Assembly: GCA_910586405.1 (NCBI GenBank) | Contig: CAJUII010000102.1 | Location: 1-11,475, forward strand | Length of the DNA: 11,475 bases | Source: an uncultured Lachnospiraceae bacterium | Lineage (GTDB): Bacteria > Bacillota > Clostridia > Lachnospirales > Lachnospiraceae | Direction: 5' to 3' | Shown: one piece after another, positions 1-6,871 of the stretch | Numbering within the stretch: position 1 is the first letter of the stretch | Layout: every line of letters starts with the position of its first letter | The notes under the pieces: model-generated | Told to the model about the DNA's origin: nothing | The model's database searches: none | The model's input: the letters and a program-made list of their open reading frames with translations, nothing else | Translations under genes and position numbers: made by a program

Positions 1-1025
1 AGAAATCAGATCAGGAAGCAAAGAGACTGAAAATCTATCTTGCAGCCGCCTATGGTGTCACTTTTTTGATGGGGCTGCTCATGTGGTTTGGCAGCAGCAG
101 GCACTATGACCTGAGCGCGTTTCCAAATGCGCAAATGTATTATCCGGCGGCGGGGGTGATGCTGGGCGTGCTGTTTACCCAAAAGGGGGATGCGCTGGTT
201 CCAAAGGTGTTTTTTATATTTTTGAGCTGTGTGACAGTTCTATTGGCAGGGGCGGCAGTGTTGTCGCTGATTCAGCCTTATGCAATGGTATTTTATATGG
301 GAATGCCAGTTTCATTGTGGACGCTGGTGCAGCAGGTGCTTATTATCGGCGCAAGCATCGCGGGCTGGATTCTCCTGCTTTTGACAAAGAAGGAAAAGCG
401 CAGAGCGTATGGATTGTGCTGGAACAAGAGAGGGGCATCATGGTTTTGTATTGTTTTGTTTGTGGGGGCCTATCTCTTTAGAACAGTGCTCGCAGTCCTT
501 TGGAGTGGACAGATCAGCGCTTTTGGCATGATTGCGAAGAATCCGAATACATGGCTGATGCTTGCGGCGCTTCCAGTGAATTTCTTTTTTGGGTTCACTG
601 CGTTTTTCGGTGAAGAATACGGGTGGCGGTATTATCTACAGCCCTTGATGCAGAAGCGTTTTGGTATGCGGGGCGGAGTGCTTCTGCTCGGCGTCGTGTG
701 GGGCATCTGGCATCTGCCGGTTGATTTATTTTACTATACACAGGACAGTCAGTTGCTGATGGTACTGTCACAGCAGATTACGTGTATCACGCTTGGCATC
801 TTTTTTGCCTATGCTTATATGAAAACAGAAAATATCTGGGTTCCAGTGATACTGCACTATCTGACCAATAATCTCGTTCCGATTGTTTCTGGCGTTTATA
901 CAGCCAGCGTATTTGAGAACCAGTCGCTCACATGGGGAGATCTGTTGATGTCATTTATCGTGAATGGATTGATTTTTGGCATGTTTTTGTTTGCAAAGCC
1001 ATTTCGGCAGAAAATGAACGTTTAA
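1..1025 (+). CDS. CPBP family intramembrane metalloprotease, 5'-truncated by the window edge
   Basis: The reading frame is open from base 3 and has no ATG, GTG or TTG start before the TTG/ATG pair at 66-71. The residues encoded before that pair (ending IYLAAAYGVTF) form the first half of a transmembrane helix, so the true start is probably left of the window and 66/69 is internal. The protein is very hydrophobic, with about seven or eight membrane segments. It carries the three CPBP (CAAX protease and bacteriocin-processing, Abi) motifs: EEYGWR with the paired glutamates at 612-617, WGIWHLP with its histidine at 711, and HYLTNN with its histidine at 855. In this family these residues form a metal-dependent active site inside the membrane. 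Substrates are mostly unknown, and some members act in bacteriocin self-immunity. No terminator follows, and the next promoter overlaps its downstream flank. The family call is secure; the function is not. Confidence 0.88.
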   Translation, partial: KSDQEAKRLKIYLAAAYGVTFLMGLLMWFGSSRHYDLSAFPNAQMYYPAAGVMLGVLFTQKGDALVPKVFFIFLSCVTVLLAGAAVLSLIQPYAMVFYMGMPVSLWTLVQQVLIIGASIAGWILLLLTKKEKRRAYGLCWNKRGASWFCIVLFVGAYLFRTVLAVLWSGQISAFGMIAKNPNTWLMLAALPVNFFFGFTAFFGEEYGWRYYLQPLMQKRFGMRGGVLLLGVVWGIWHLPVDLFYYTQDSQLLMVLSQQITCITLGIFFAYAYMKTENIWVPVILHYLTNNLVPIVSGVYTASVFENQSLTWGDLLMSFIVNGLIFGMFLFAKPFRQKMNV

Positions 1026-1035
1026 AAAATTTTTC

Positions 1036-1064
1036 TTTTCATTTTACATTCTTTGTGGTAAAAT
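1036..1064 (+). promoter_or_regulatory. Candidate sigma-70-type promoter for the amino acid ABC operon
   Basis: A -35-like TTTTCA (1036-1041) and a -10-like TAAAAT (1059-1064) are separated by 17 bases. The -10 is preceded by TG plus one base (1056-1058), an extended -10 element. The surrounding region is AT-rich. The site lies in the 77-base gap between the protease gene and the permease start, so a transcript would begin near 1071 with a leader of about 30 bases. It is judged by eye from consensus only. Confidence 0.5.
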
Positions 1065-1102
1065 GGGCGTTGGTTTATGGATATAGAAAGGATGGCAGAC
1101 AA

Positions 1103-1789
1103 ATGACAGCGTTTCAGGAATTGTTCTCGGATTTTTATAAGTGTTTTATCAAGGAAGACCGCTACAAGCTCTTGGTGAGTGGTATCGGCGTGACGATCAA
1201 GGTTTCGCTGCTGGCAGTTTTTATTGGTATTTTGATCGGACTGCTGATTGCGATGTGCAATCTCTCAAAGAGAAAGCCGCTTAAATTCATTGGAAGCCTG
1301 TATACAGATATCATACGAGGCACGCCTTCCGTGACGCAGTTAATGATTATCTATTTTGTGATTTTTGCCACGGTGGACTTGGACAAATGGATTATCGCGG
1401 CGATTGCTTTTGGTATTAATTCCGGTGCCTATGTATCCGAGATTATCCGTGCCGGCATTATGTCGGTGGACCACGGGCAGACAGAAGCAGGCAGGTCCTT
1501 GGGGCTGAATGCATTTCAGACAATGACACGGATTGTCATTCCGCAGGCGGTCAAAAATATTTTTCCAGCGCTGTGCAATGAGTTTATCGTGCTGATTAAG
1601 GAGACAGCGATTGTCGGTTATGTGGGACTTATGGATATCCAGAAGGCGGGAGATTTTATCAAGAGCGCCACGTTTATAGCCTTTATGCCGCTGATTGGAA
1701 CGGCAGTGATTTATTATGTGCTCATCAAGATTTTGACGCTGTTACTCCGTAGAATCGAAAAGATGCTGAGAAAATCCGACATCCGTTAG
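1103..1789 (+). CDS. Polar amino acid ABC transporter, permease subunit
   Basis: This 228-residue integral membrane protein forms the translocation channel of an ABC importer of the HisM/GlnP family (His/Glu/Gln/Arg/opine type). The frame is open back to 932, but ATG 1103 is chosen because AGAAAGGA lies about 10 bases upstream (1085-1092). The residues before it are not permease-like and overlap the protease gene. The amphipathic N-terminus is followed by a membrane helix at about 28-51, the family motif RGTPSVTQL at 72-80, and further helices at about 81-110 and 193-216. The cytoplasmic EAA loop, which docks on the ATPase, begins at E128-A129-G130 and runs through PQAV to about 165. Only one permease gene is present, so the channel is probably a homodimer. 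The ATPase gene follows after 15 bases. The family is certain; the transported amino acid cannot be read from sequence. Confidence 0.93.
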   Translation: MTAFQELFSDFYKCFIKEDRYKLLVSGIGVTIKVSLLAVFIGILIGLLIAMCNLSKRKPLKFIGSLYTDIIRGTPSVTQLMIIYFVIFATVDLDKWIIAAIAFGINSGAYVSEIIRAGIMSVDHGQTEAGRSLGLNAFQTMTRIVIPQAVKNIFPALCNEFIVLIKETAIVGYVGLMDIQKAGDFIKSATFIAFMPLIGTAVIYYVLIKILTLLLRRIEKMLRKSDIR

Positions 1790-1804
1790 GAGGATAGTTT
1801 GACT

Positions 1805-2542
1805 ATGAGAAAAGATATGATAATCGTAAAGAATCTACATAAAAAATTTGGAGACCTGAGCGTTTTAAATGGGATTAACGAGCATATATCTCCGGGGGAG
1901 GTCGTCGTCGTGATTGGTCCGTCTGGCTCTGGAAAGAGTACCTTTCTCAGATGCTTGAATCTGCTTGAAGATGTGACAGAGGGTGAGATTTATGTAGATG
2001 ACCAGATGATCAATGCGCCCAAGGTGAATATCAACGAAGTCCGGCAGAAAATGGGCATGGTTTTCCAGCAGTTTAACCTGTTTCCGCATCTGACCATCAT
2101 GGAAAATATCACGCTGGCGCCGGTTCTTCTGAAAAAAATGACAAAAGAACAGGCTGAGAAAAGAGGGCTTGAACTCTTAAAGCGCGTCAATCTGGAAGAA
2201 AAGGCGCAGGCGTATCCGGCGCAGTTGTCCGGCGGGCAGAAGCAGCGTGTTGCCATTGCGAGGGCGCTTGCCATGAATCCAGAGATTATGCTGTTTGACG
2301 AGCCGACCTCGGCGCTTGACCCAGAGATGGTGGGGGAGGTGCTCGATGTGATGAAGGACCTTGCAAAATCCGGCATGACGATGGTGATTGTCACACATGA
2401 AATGGGCTTTGCGCGGGAAGTCGCAACAAGGGTGCTCTTTGTCGATCAGGGTGTGATTATGGAGAGCGGTACGCCGGAGGAGGTATTTAACCATCCCAAA
2501 AATGAGCGGACAAAGCTGTTTCTGAGCAAAGTTTTATCATAA
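1805..2542 (+). CDS. Polar amino acid ABC transporter, ATP-binding subunit (GlnQ/HisP type)
   Basis: This 245-residue cytoplasmic ATPase powers the importer encoded by the flanking genes. It shows the full set of ABC motifs: Walker A GPSGSGKS at 38-45, Q-loop at Q88-Q89, signature LSGGQKQR at 141-148, Walker B MLFDEP with D165-E166, D-loop SALDPE, and the switch histidine H198 in VIVTHEM. The size and the short insert after the Walker A strand match GlnQ/HisP/ArtP proteins. TAGGAGGA (1787-1794) overlaps the permease stop codon. An in-frame TTG at 1799 has only 5 bases of spacing, while ATG 1805 has 11, so ATG is preferred although TTG 1799 is possible. The RBS overlap suggests translational coupling to the permease. 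All key residues are intact. Confidence 0.94.
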   Translation: MRKDMIIVKNLHKKFGDLSVLNGINEHISPGEVVVVIGPSGSGKSTFLRCLNLLEDVTEGEIYVDDQMINAPKVNINEVRQKMGMVFQQFNLFPHLTIMENITLAPVLLKKMTKEQAEKRGLELLKRVNLEEKAQAYPAQLSGGQKQRVAIARALAMNPEIMLFDEPTSALDPEMVGEVLDVMKDLAKSGMTMVIVTHEMGFAREVATRVLFVDQGVIMESGTPEEVFNHPKNERTKLFLSKVLS

Positions 2543-2613
2543 CCGAATACGGTGTTATTACGCCACTTGGCTTAATATATAGATAATTTTCAAAAATTAG
2601 AGGAGGATTCAGT

Positions 2614-3486
2614 ATGAAAAAAGCAACGAAAGCGGCAGCGCTTGTGCTCACTGTGGTTATGATGGCAGCGTCATTGACTGCGTGTGGAAAGAGCGCAGAG
2701 CCCGGCGAGGTAAAAGACACCACGGCAGTGGCACAGAATGAGAATGCAAATGCAACAGGAGAACAGGGGGAGGCAGACGCAGAGAATGCAGCCCCGGCAG
2801 CAGGCGGCACGCTGATTTTTGGGACAAACGCGGAGTTTCCGCCGTTTGAGTATGTGACAAGCAGCGGCGTGATTGACCAGTATGACGGTATTGATATGGC
2901 GATTGCGAAGAATATCGCAGAGGCGAATGGTATGACAGCAAAAGTAGAGAACATGGAGTTTGAGTCGCTGTTAATCGCTTTGCAGAACGGTCAGATCGAC
3001 GCGGCAATTGCAGGTATGACCGTGACAGAGGACAGAATAGAGGAGGCTGATTTCTCGACGCCTTACTACACAGCGACGCAGGTAATGATCGTGAAGGAGG
3101 ATTCCGATATTGCATCGGCAGCAGATCTGGCAGACAAGAAAATCTGTGTCATTCAGGGCTATACCGGAGAAATCTGTGTGAAAGACATGGGGTATCCATA
3201 TGAGGCATTCAAAAAGGGCACAGATGCCATCATGGAACTCATAAATGGAAAGTGTGATGTCGTTGTGCTTGACTCTGCGACAGCACAGAAATATGTAAGT
3301 GATAATGAGGGCTTGAAAATTGTGGAGGACGCCGCTGCATTTGAGTCGGAGGAGTACGCAATCGCAGTAAAGAAAGGAAACACAGAGCTGCTTGACAAGA
3401 TTAACGCCGTGATTGACACGATGCTTGCAGACGGCACCGTAGCTGAGCTGGGCGCGCAGTATATAGAGGCGATTTCTGCGGAGTAA
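2614..3486 (+). CDS. Amino acid ABC transporter, substrate-binding lipoprotein (SBP_bac_3)
   Basis: This 290-residue extracellular receptor captures an amino acid and delivers it to the upstream permease. The N-terminus is a lipoprotein signal: KK, a hydrophobic core and the lipobox LTAC, giving lipidation at C24. Residues 25-65 are a flexible linker rich in Ala, Glu, Asn and Gly. The bi-lobed domain starts at about 66 with the family phrase FGTNAEFPPFEY. GMTVTEDR ends in R141, the position that binds the ligand carboxylate in this family, and D220 in VVVLDSATA is the usual partner of the alpha-amino group. Cysteines C178, C188 and C214 lie in the second lobe, but nothing shows a disulfide. 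The start is supported by AGAGGAGG (2599-2606) seven bases upstream. It sits 71 bases after the ATPase gene and is closed by the terminator at 3508-3537. The specificity is unknown. Confidence 0.93.
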   Translation: MKKATKAAALVLTVVMMAASLTACGKSAEPGEVKDTTAVAQNENANATGEQGEADAENAAPAAGGTLIFGTNAEFPPFEYVTSSGVIDQYDGIDMAIAKNIAEANGMTAKVENMEFESLLIALQNGQIDAAIAGMTVTEDRIEEADFSTPYYTATQVMIVKEDSDIASAADLADKKICVIQGYTGEICVKDMGYPYEAFKKGTDAIMELINGKCDVVVLDSATAQKYVSDNEGLKIVEDAAAFESEEYAIAVKKGNTELLDKINAVIDTMLADGTVAELGAQYIEAISAE

Positions 3487-3507
3487 ATTCTGCGCGGCAT
3501 CGAGTTC

Positions 3508-3537
3508 AAAAGACACGTTTCGAGGCGTGTCTTTTTT
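3508..3537 (+). terminator. Rho-independent terminator after the amino acid importer
   Basis: A perfect 10-base-pair stem pairs AAAAGACACG (3508-3517) with CGTGTCTTTT (3526-3535) around an 8-base loop. A run of six T (3532-3537) follows directly. It begins 21 bases after the stop codon of the binding-protein gene. It separates that operon from the polyamine operon, so potA needs its own promoter. Confidence 0.93.
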
Positions 3538-3590
3538 GTGCACACGGTCGTCCAAAGGAAAATGTCCGCGGAAGGCAACAGACGTTTAAA

Positions 3591-3616
3591 TGAACGGTGG
3601 CTGTGAACGGTAGCTG
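3591..3616 (+). repeat. 13-base imperfect tandem repeat upstream of potA
   Basis: TGAACGGTGGCTG (3591-3603) is followed directly by TGAACGGTAGCTG (3604-3616), with one mismatch. It lies about 145 bases upstream of the potA start and 31 bases before the only -10-like hexamer. It could be a regulator site or a chance duplication. Confidence 0.6.
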
Positions 3617-3623
3617 TCAAATT

Positions 3624-3652
3624 TTTAGTAGCATTTATAGCAAGGATATGAT
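3624..3652 (+). promoter_or_regulatory. Weak candidate promoter for the pot operon
   Basis: TATGAT (3647-3652) matches the -10 consensus in five of six positions. The hexamer 17 bases upstream, TTTAGT (3624-3629), is a poor -35 and there is no extended -10. It is proposed because a promoter is needed between the upstream terminator and potA. TATAGT at 3710-3715 is an alternative -10, also without a good -35. Confidence 0.28.
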
Positions 3653-3702
3653 ACACTACAAAGTGATGCGTAAAGTTATTGGATGACGGGCACTGCAAGC
3701 TC

Positions 3703-3737
3703 ACTATCGTATAGTTAGATACTAGGACATTAGATAC
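3703..3737 (+). repeat. Small palindrome and spaced direct repeats just upstream of potA
   Basis: ACTAT-CGT-ATAGT (3703-3715) is a perfect inverted repeat with 5-base arms. The octamer TTAGATAC occurs at 3715-3722 and again at 3730-3737, a 15-base period. The cluster ends eight bases before the potA ribosome binding site, a location where a repressor or mRNA-binding factor could act. No known regulator site was recognised. Confidence 0.45.
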
Positions 3738-3744
3738 AGTTTAT

Positions 3745-3751
3745 GAGGAGG
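3745..3751 (+). promoter_or_regulatory. Ribosome binding site that fixes the TTG start of potA
   Basis: GAGGAGG lies seven bases before TTG 3759. The next in-frame methionine is M56, inside the ATPase core beyond Walker A, so this site identifies TTG as the start codon. Confidence 0.88.
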
Positions 3752-3758
3752 ACTGGCG

Positions 3759-5207
3759 TTGGACAGAAATACCGCAAGGGAAAATATTATAGAATTAAAG
3801 CATATCAGCCGTACCTTTGATGACGGCTTTCGTGTGGTGGATGATTTTAATTTGACAATACAGCGGGGAGAGTTTGTCACTTTTCTGGGACCTTCGGGGT
3901 GTGGCAAGACCACAACGCTGCGTATGATTGCAGGTTTTGACAAGCCGACGGAGGGCGAATTGCTGTTAAATGGTGAGGATATCCGAGATCTGCCGCCGAA
4001 TAAGCGCCCTATTAATACTGTTTTTCAGCGATATGCGCTTTTCCCGCACTTGAATGTCTTTGAAAATGTTGCGTTTGGATTGAAATTAAAGAAACTGCCA
4101 AAGTCGGATATCATTAAAAAAGTCAAGAAGGCATTGGAGATGGTAGACCTTGAGGATTTTGAGAATAGAGGGATTCAGACATTGTCGGGCGGACAACAGC
4201 AGCGTATCGCGATCGCGAGAGCGATTGTAAACGAACCGGAAATTTTGCTGTTAGACGAGCCGTTGGGCGCATTGGACCTAAAGATGCGCAAGGAAATGCA
4301 GTTGGAGTTAAAGGGGATGCATGAGAAGCTTGGCATCACGTTTATCTATGTGACGCATGACCAGGAGGAAGCGCTTACCATGTCGGACAAGATCGTTGTG
4401 ATGTCAGAGGGAAAAATTCAGCAAATTGGAACGCCGGAGGATATCTACAATGAGCCAACAAACGCTTTTGTCGCGGATTTTATCGGGGATAGTAACATCT
4501 TTAACGGTATCATGACAGGCAAGTGCAGGGTACGATTCTGCGGTGCTGAGTTTGAGTGTGTGGATGATGTCGAACACGGCACGATGATTGATGCAGTGGT
4601 AAGGCCTGAAGATGTGACTATTACGGCACCGGAACGGGGAATTATCAGAGGTATCGTGACCTCGGTGATATTTAAGGGGGTGCACTATGAGATTATCGTA
4701 CAGTCCGGCAAGAATGAGATTGTGGTGCAGTCTACCCGAAAGGCGGAGCTGAATGCTGTGGTGGGCTTGTACATTGAGCCGGAGGGGATACACATCATGT
4801 TGGCGGAAAATACCATAAACCGCATTGAGTCCGGGGTGGACAAGGAGTACAAGCTAAGTTTTCTCGGGGGAATGCTGGATTGTGACATCGCAGCTCTCAT
4901 CGCAGGGGCGGCGTTTAACACGGACGGCGTTCTGGTCGATGCACACGGCGATGTGATTGAACCTGACCGCATCAAGGTGATTGTGTCTGTGAAACCAGAT
5001 GATATTACCATGAGTGACGACAAAGAGGCGGGGATTTTAAGGGGTCACATTATCAATTTGATTTACAAGGGGGATCACTATAGTTACGTCGTGCGGACGG
5101 AGGAGGATGAGGATTTTATTGTGTCCGATGAATACCTCTGGAATATGGATGATTACGTGAGCTTACAAATCCCGAAGGAGAAGTTTCACTATGCTTTGAA
5201 AAAATAG
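3759..5207 (+). CDS. potA: Spermidine/putrescine ABC importer ATPase with extended C-terminus
   Basis: This 482-residue cytoplasmic ATPase energises polyamine import through PotB and PotC. The start is TTG. The N-terminal domain is a standard PotA/MalK-type ATPase: Walker A GPSGCGKT at 44-51, Q-loop Q90, signature LSGGQQQR at 142-149, Walker B LLLDEP with D166-E167, and H200 in YVTHDQEEA. Polyamine specificity is inferred from the binding protein and the operon. The C-terminal part is about 100 residues longer than E. coli PotA, which I recall as 378 residues. It appears to hold two related TOBE-like modules at about 247-349 and 367-480. Both contain a parallel stretch, RPEDVTI...IRGIV..VIFKGVHYEIIV (from 282) and KPDDITM...LRGHI..LIYKGDHYSYVV (from 412). 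All catalytic motifs are intact. The gene heads the pot operon, with potB 39 bases downstream. Confidence 0.93.
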   Translation: MDRNTARENIIELKHISRTFDDGFRVVDDFNLTIQRGEFVTFLGPSGCGKTTTLRMIAGFDKPTEGELLLNGEDIRDLPPNKRPINTVFQRYALFPHLNVFENVAFGLKLKKLPKSDIIKKVKKALEMVDLEDFENRGIQTLSGGQQQRIAIARAIVNEPEILLLDEPLGALDLKMRKEMQLELKGMHEKLGITFIYVTHDQEEALTMSDKIVVMSEGKIQQIGTPEDIYNEPTNAFVADFIGDSNIFNGIMTGKCRVRFCGAEFECVDDVEHGTMIDAVVRPEDVTITAPERGIIRGIVTSVIFKGVHYEIIVQSGKNEIVVQSTRKAELNAVVGLYIEPEGIHIMLAENTINRIESGVDKEYKLSFLGGMLDCDIAALIAGAAFNTDGVLVDAHGDVIEPDRIKVIVSVKPDDITMSDDKEAGILRGHIINLIYKGDHYSYVVRTEEDEDFIVSDEYLWNMDDYVSLQIPKEKFHYALKK

Positions 5208-5246
5208 CGCAGGAGACTGCCAAACGATACTGGAGGAGGTTACTAG

Positions 5247-6053
5247 ATGAATCGATTTCGTTTTCAGAGATCCCAGCTCTGCATACCATATGGTCTGTTT
5301 CTGGTCTGCTTCGTGCTGGCGCCTCTGGTGGTAATTATATACTATGCATTCACAAACGGGGAGGGAAAACCTACCCTTGAAAATCTCACGGGCTTTTTTT
5401 CGAGTCCGAACACAATCGGCACGCTTGCTTATAGTCTTGGCATTGCGGTGTCTACCACCTGTGCATGTCTGCTGCTGGCATATCCGATTGCATATATATT
5501 GGCGCGCAGTAAAATGAAGCACAAATCGGTGATTCTCATGATTTTTGTGATGCCCATGTGGATAAATTTTACACTCAGAATCACAGCGCTCAAGGAAATA
5601 TTGACGGTGATAGAGGGAAATCTAGCATATCACCCTTTTTTGAATACCCTGATTGGGATGACGTATGATTTTCTGCCGTTTATGATCTTACCGATCTATA
5701 CGACGCTGTTAAAGCTGGATAACAGCCTGTTAGAAGCGTCAGCAGACCTTGGGGCGGACACTGTCCAGACTTTTCTGAAAGTAACATTTCCACTGTCAGT
5801 TCCGGGTATTATCAGCGGTATTGTGATGGTGTTTTTGCCGTCCATGACAAATTATGTTGTTTTGGATATGCTATACAATAGCACCTATATCATGGGCAGT
5901 CTGATCGGTGCATATTTCAGTGCGTATGACTGGCATAATGGCTCGATGATCGCACTGATTCTTTTGGTGATTATTTTGCTGTTTACATTGTTCACAAACC
6001 GCTATGCGGACGAGGATGCGGGCAGCAGCAGAGGAGGTGTGCTTGGATCATGA
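5247..6053 (+). CDS. potB: Spermidine/putrescine ABC importer, permease subunit PotB
   Basis: This 268-residue membrane protein is one half of the polyamine channel. About six hydrophobic segments are visible: roughly 12-34, 60-86, 93-116, 132-154, 186-208 and 234-250. The EAA loop that contacts PotA runs from E163 (EASADLGA) to PG at 186-187. The phrase MPMWINFTLR at 102-111 is typical of PotB. GGAGGAGGT (5232-5240) lies six bases before ATG 5247. The stop codon overlaps the potC start as ATGA, which usually indicates coupled translation. The length is close to that of other PotB proteins. Assignment to PotB rather than PotC rests on gene order and on the WINFTLR-type segment. Confidence 0.93.
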   Translation: MNRFRFQRSQLCIPYGLFLVCFVLAPLVVIIYYAFTNGEGKPTLENLTGFFSSPNTIGTLAYSLGIAVSTTCACLLLAYPIAYILARSKMKHKSVILMIFVMPMWINFTLRITALKEILTVIEGNLAYHPFLNTLIGMTYDFLPFMILPIYTTLLKLDNSLLEASADLGADTVQTFLKVTFPLSVPGIISGIVMVFLPSMTNYVVLDMLYNSTYIMGSLIGAYFSAYDWHNGSMIALILLVIILLFTLFTNRYADEDAGSSRGGVLGS

Positions 6054-6871
6054 AACAGTTTTTTGGCAGGGCATTTCTGGCGTTGATGATTCTATTGTTA
6101 TATCTGCCTATTTTTGTGCTGGCAGTGTACAGTTTTACAGATTCCGCAAATATCGGGGCGATTCATGGGTTTACGCTGAAGAATTATGAGACATTGTTCA
6201 CCAAACCTGATTTGCGGGCAATGATCTTGGGGACGCTGGTGCTTGCGATTGGCTCTGCTTTCGTCTCGACAGTGCTTGGCACGCTGGGTGCCGTGGGGGT
6301 CTTTTATTCGGGGCGCTTTGGGAATGCTGTGGTGGGGGCGTTGAATCAGGTTCCGGTTGTCAATGCGGAGGTGGTGACAGCTTTCTCACTGTGTATTCTT
6401 TTGATAGGCGTATGCGGCGTGGATAAGGGCAGCTTTCTCTCATTGCTGATCGGTCATGTCGTGTTGGAGGCGCCTTTTGTGTATCTGTCGGTGGTGCCTA
6501 AATTAAAACAGATGGACAACAGTCTCTATGAAGCGGCATTAGATCTGGGGGCATCCCCGGCGGTGGCGCTGAGACGTGTGGTGCTGCCGCAGATTTTTCC
6601 CGGCGTTGTATCCGGGTTTGCGCTGGCGGTCACACTGTCGCTGGATGATTATTTTATCACGAGCTATACGAAGCCTGCGACGTTTGACACCATCAGCACA
6701 TATGTGGTGAACGCGACGAGAGGTTCACAGACAGAGATCAAGACAGCGCTGTGGGCGCTATCGACGATTATATTTGTCGTTGTGGTATTGATGGTAATGT
6801 TTATGAATATGACAGGGAATCGGAGTGACAAAAACGGCAAGAGGGCAGGTGCAGGAAATGAGAAAGACTAA
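6050..6871 (+). CDS. potC: Spermidine/putrescine ABC importer, permease subunit PotC
   Basis: This 273-residue permease pairs with PotB. It begins with a membrane helix at about 8-28 followed by YSFTDS, the phrase that opens most PotC proteins. Other helices lie at about 59-86, 108-122, 128-149, 184-199 and 236-253. The EAA loop runs from E161 (EAALDLGA) to PG at 184-185, followed by LSLDDYFITSY, a well-conserved PotC segment. GAGGAGG (6031-6037) is 12 bases from ATG 6050, a long spacing, but the 4-base overlap with potB allows reinitiation. The C-terminus is a short hydrophilic tail rich in Gly, Lys and Asn, and its final codons overlap the potD start. Confidence 0.93.
   Translation: MKQFFGRAFLALMILLLYLPIFVLAVYSFTDSANIGAIHGFTLKNYETLFTKPDLRAMILGTLVLAIGSAFVSTVLGTLGAVGVFYSGRFGNAVVGALNQVPVVNAEVVTAFSLCILLIGVCGVDKGSFLSLLIGHVVLEAPFVYLSVVPKLKQMDNSLYEAALDLGASPAVALRRVVLPQIFPGVVSGFALAVTLSLDDYFITSYTKPATFDTISTYVVNATRGSQTEIKTALWALSTIIFVVVVLMVMFMNMTGNRSDKNGKRAGAGNEKD

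Larger units (their letters stand above)
3487..3758 (+). other. Intergenic region between the amino acid and polyamine importers
   Basis: No gene is recognised in these 272 bases. The left end holds the intrinsic terminator of the amino acid importer. The remainder is the leader region of potA, with a 13-base tandem repeat (3591-3616), a -10-like TATGAT (3647-3652), a small palindrome (3703-3715), two copies of TTAGATAC (3715-3737) and the potA ribosome binding site (3745-3751). The promoter of the pot operon should lie here, but no well-matched -35/-10 pair stands out. I do not recognise a known riboswitch or leader peptide in it. Confidence 0.7.

Noticed and set aside
932..1102. N-terminal extension of the amino acid permease frame back to 932
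   Set aside because: The extra 57 residues overlap the protease gene out of frame, cross the candidate promoter, and have no permease character. ATG 1103 has a ribosome binding site and gives a normal length.
2539..2558. Hairpin ATAACCG/CGGTGTTAT just after the amino acid ATPase gene
   Set aside because: The stem is short with a bulge, and no T run follows. It is not convincing as a terminator, although a processing role cannot be excluded.
2971..3704. Two long antisense open frames (3555-2971 and 3704-3159) overlapping the amino acid binding-protein gene
   Set aside because: They lie opposite a clearly real, motif-complete gene, overlap each other in different frames, cross the terminator hairpin, and show no recognisable domain. 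They are compositional shadows.
3487..3758. Riboswitch or leader peptide controlling the pot operon
   Set aside because: No known riboswitch core, T-box or anti-terminator pairing was recognised, and the only strong hairpin belongs to the upstream operon.
6825..6857. GTG 6825 as the potD start
   Set aside because: It would put a hydrophilic 11-residue extension before the signal peptide and increase the overlap with potC. ATG 6858 has better placed signals.
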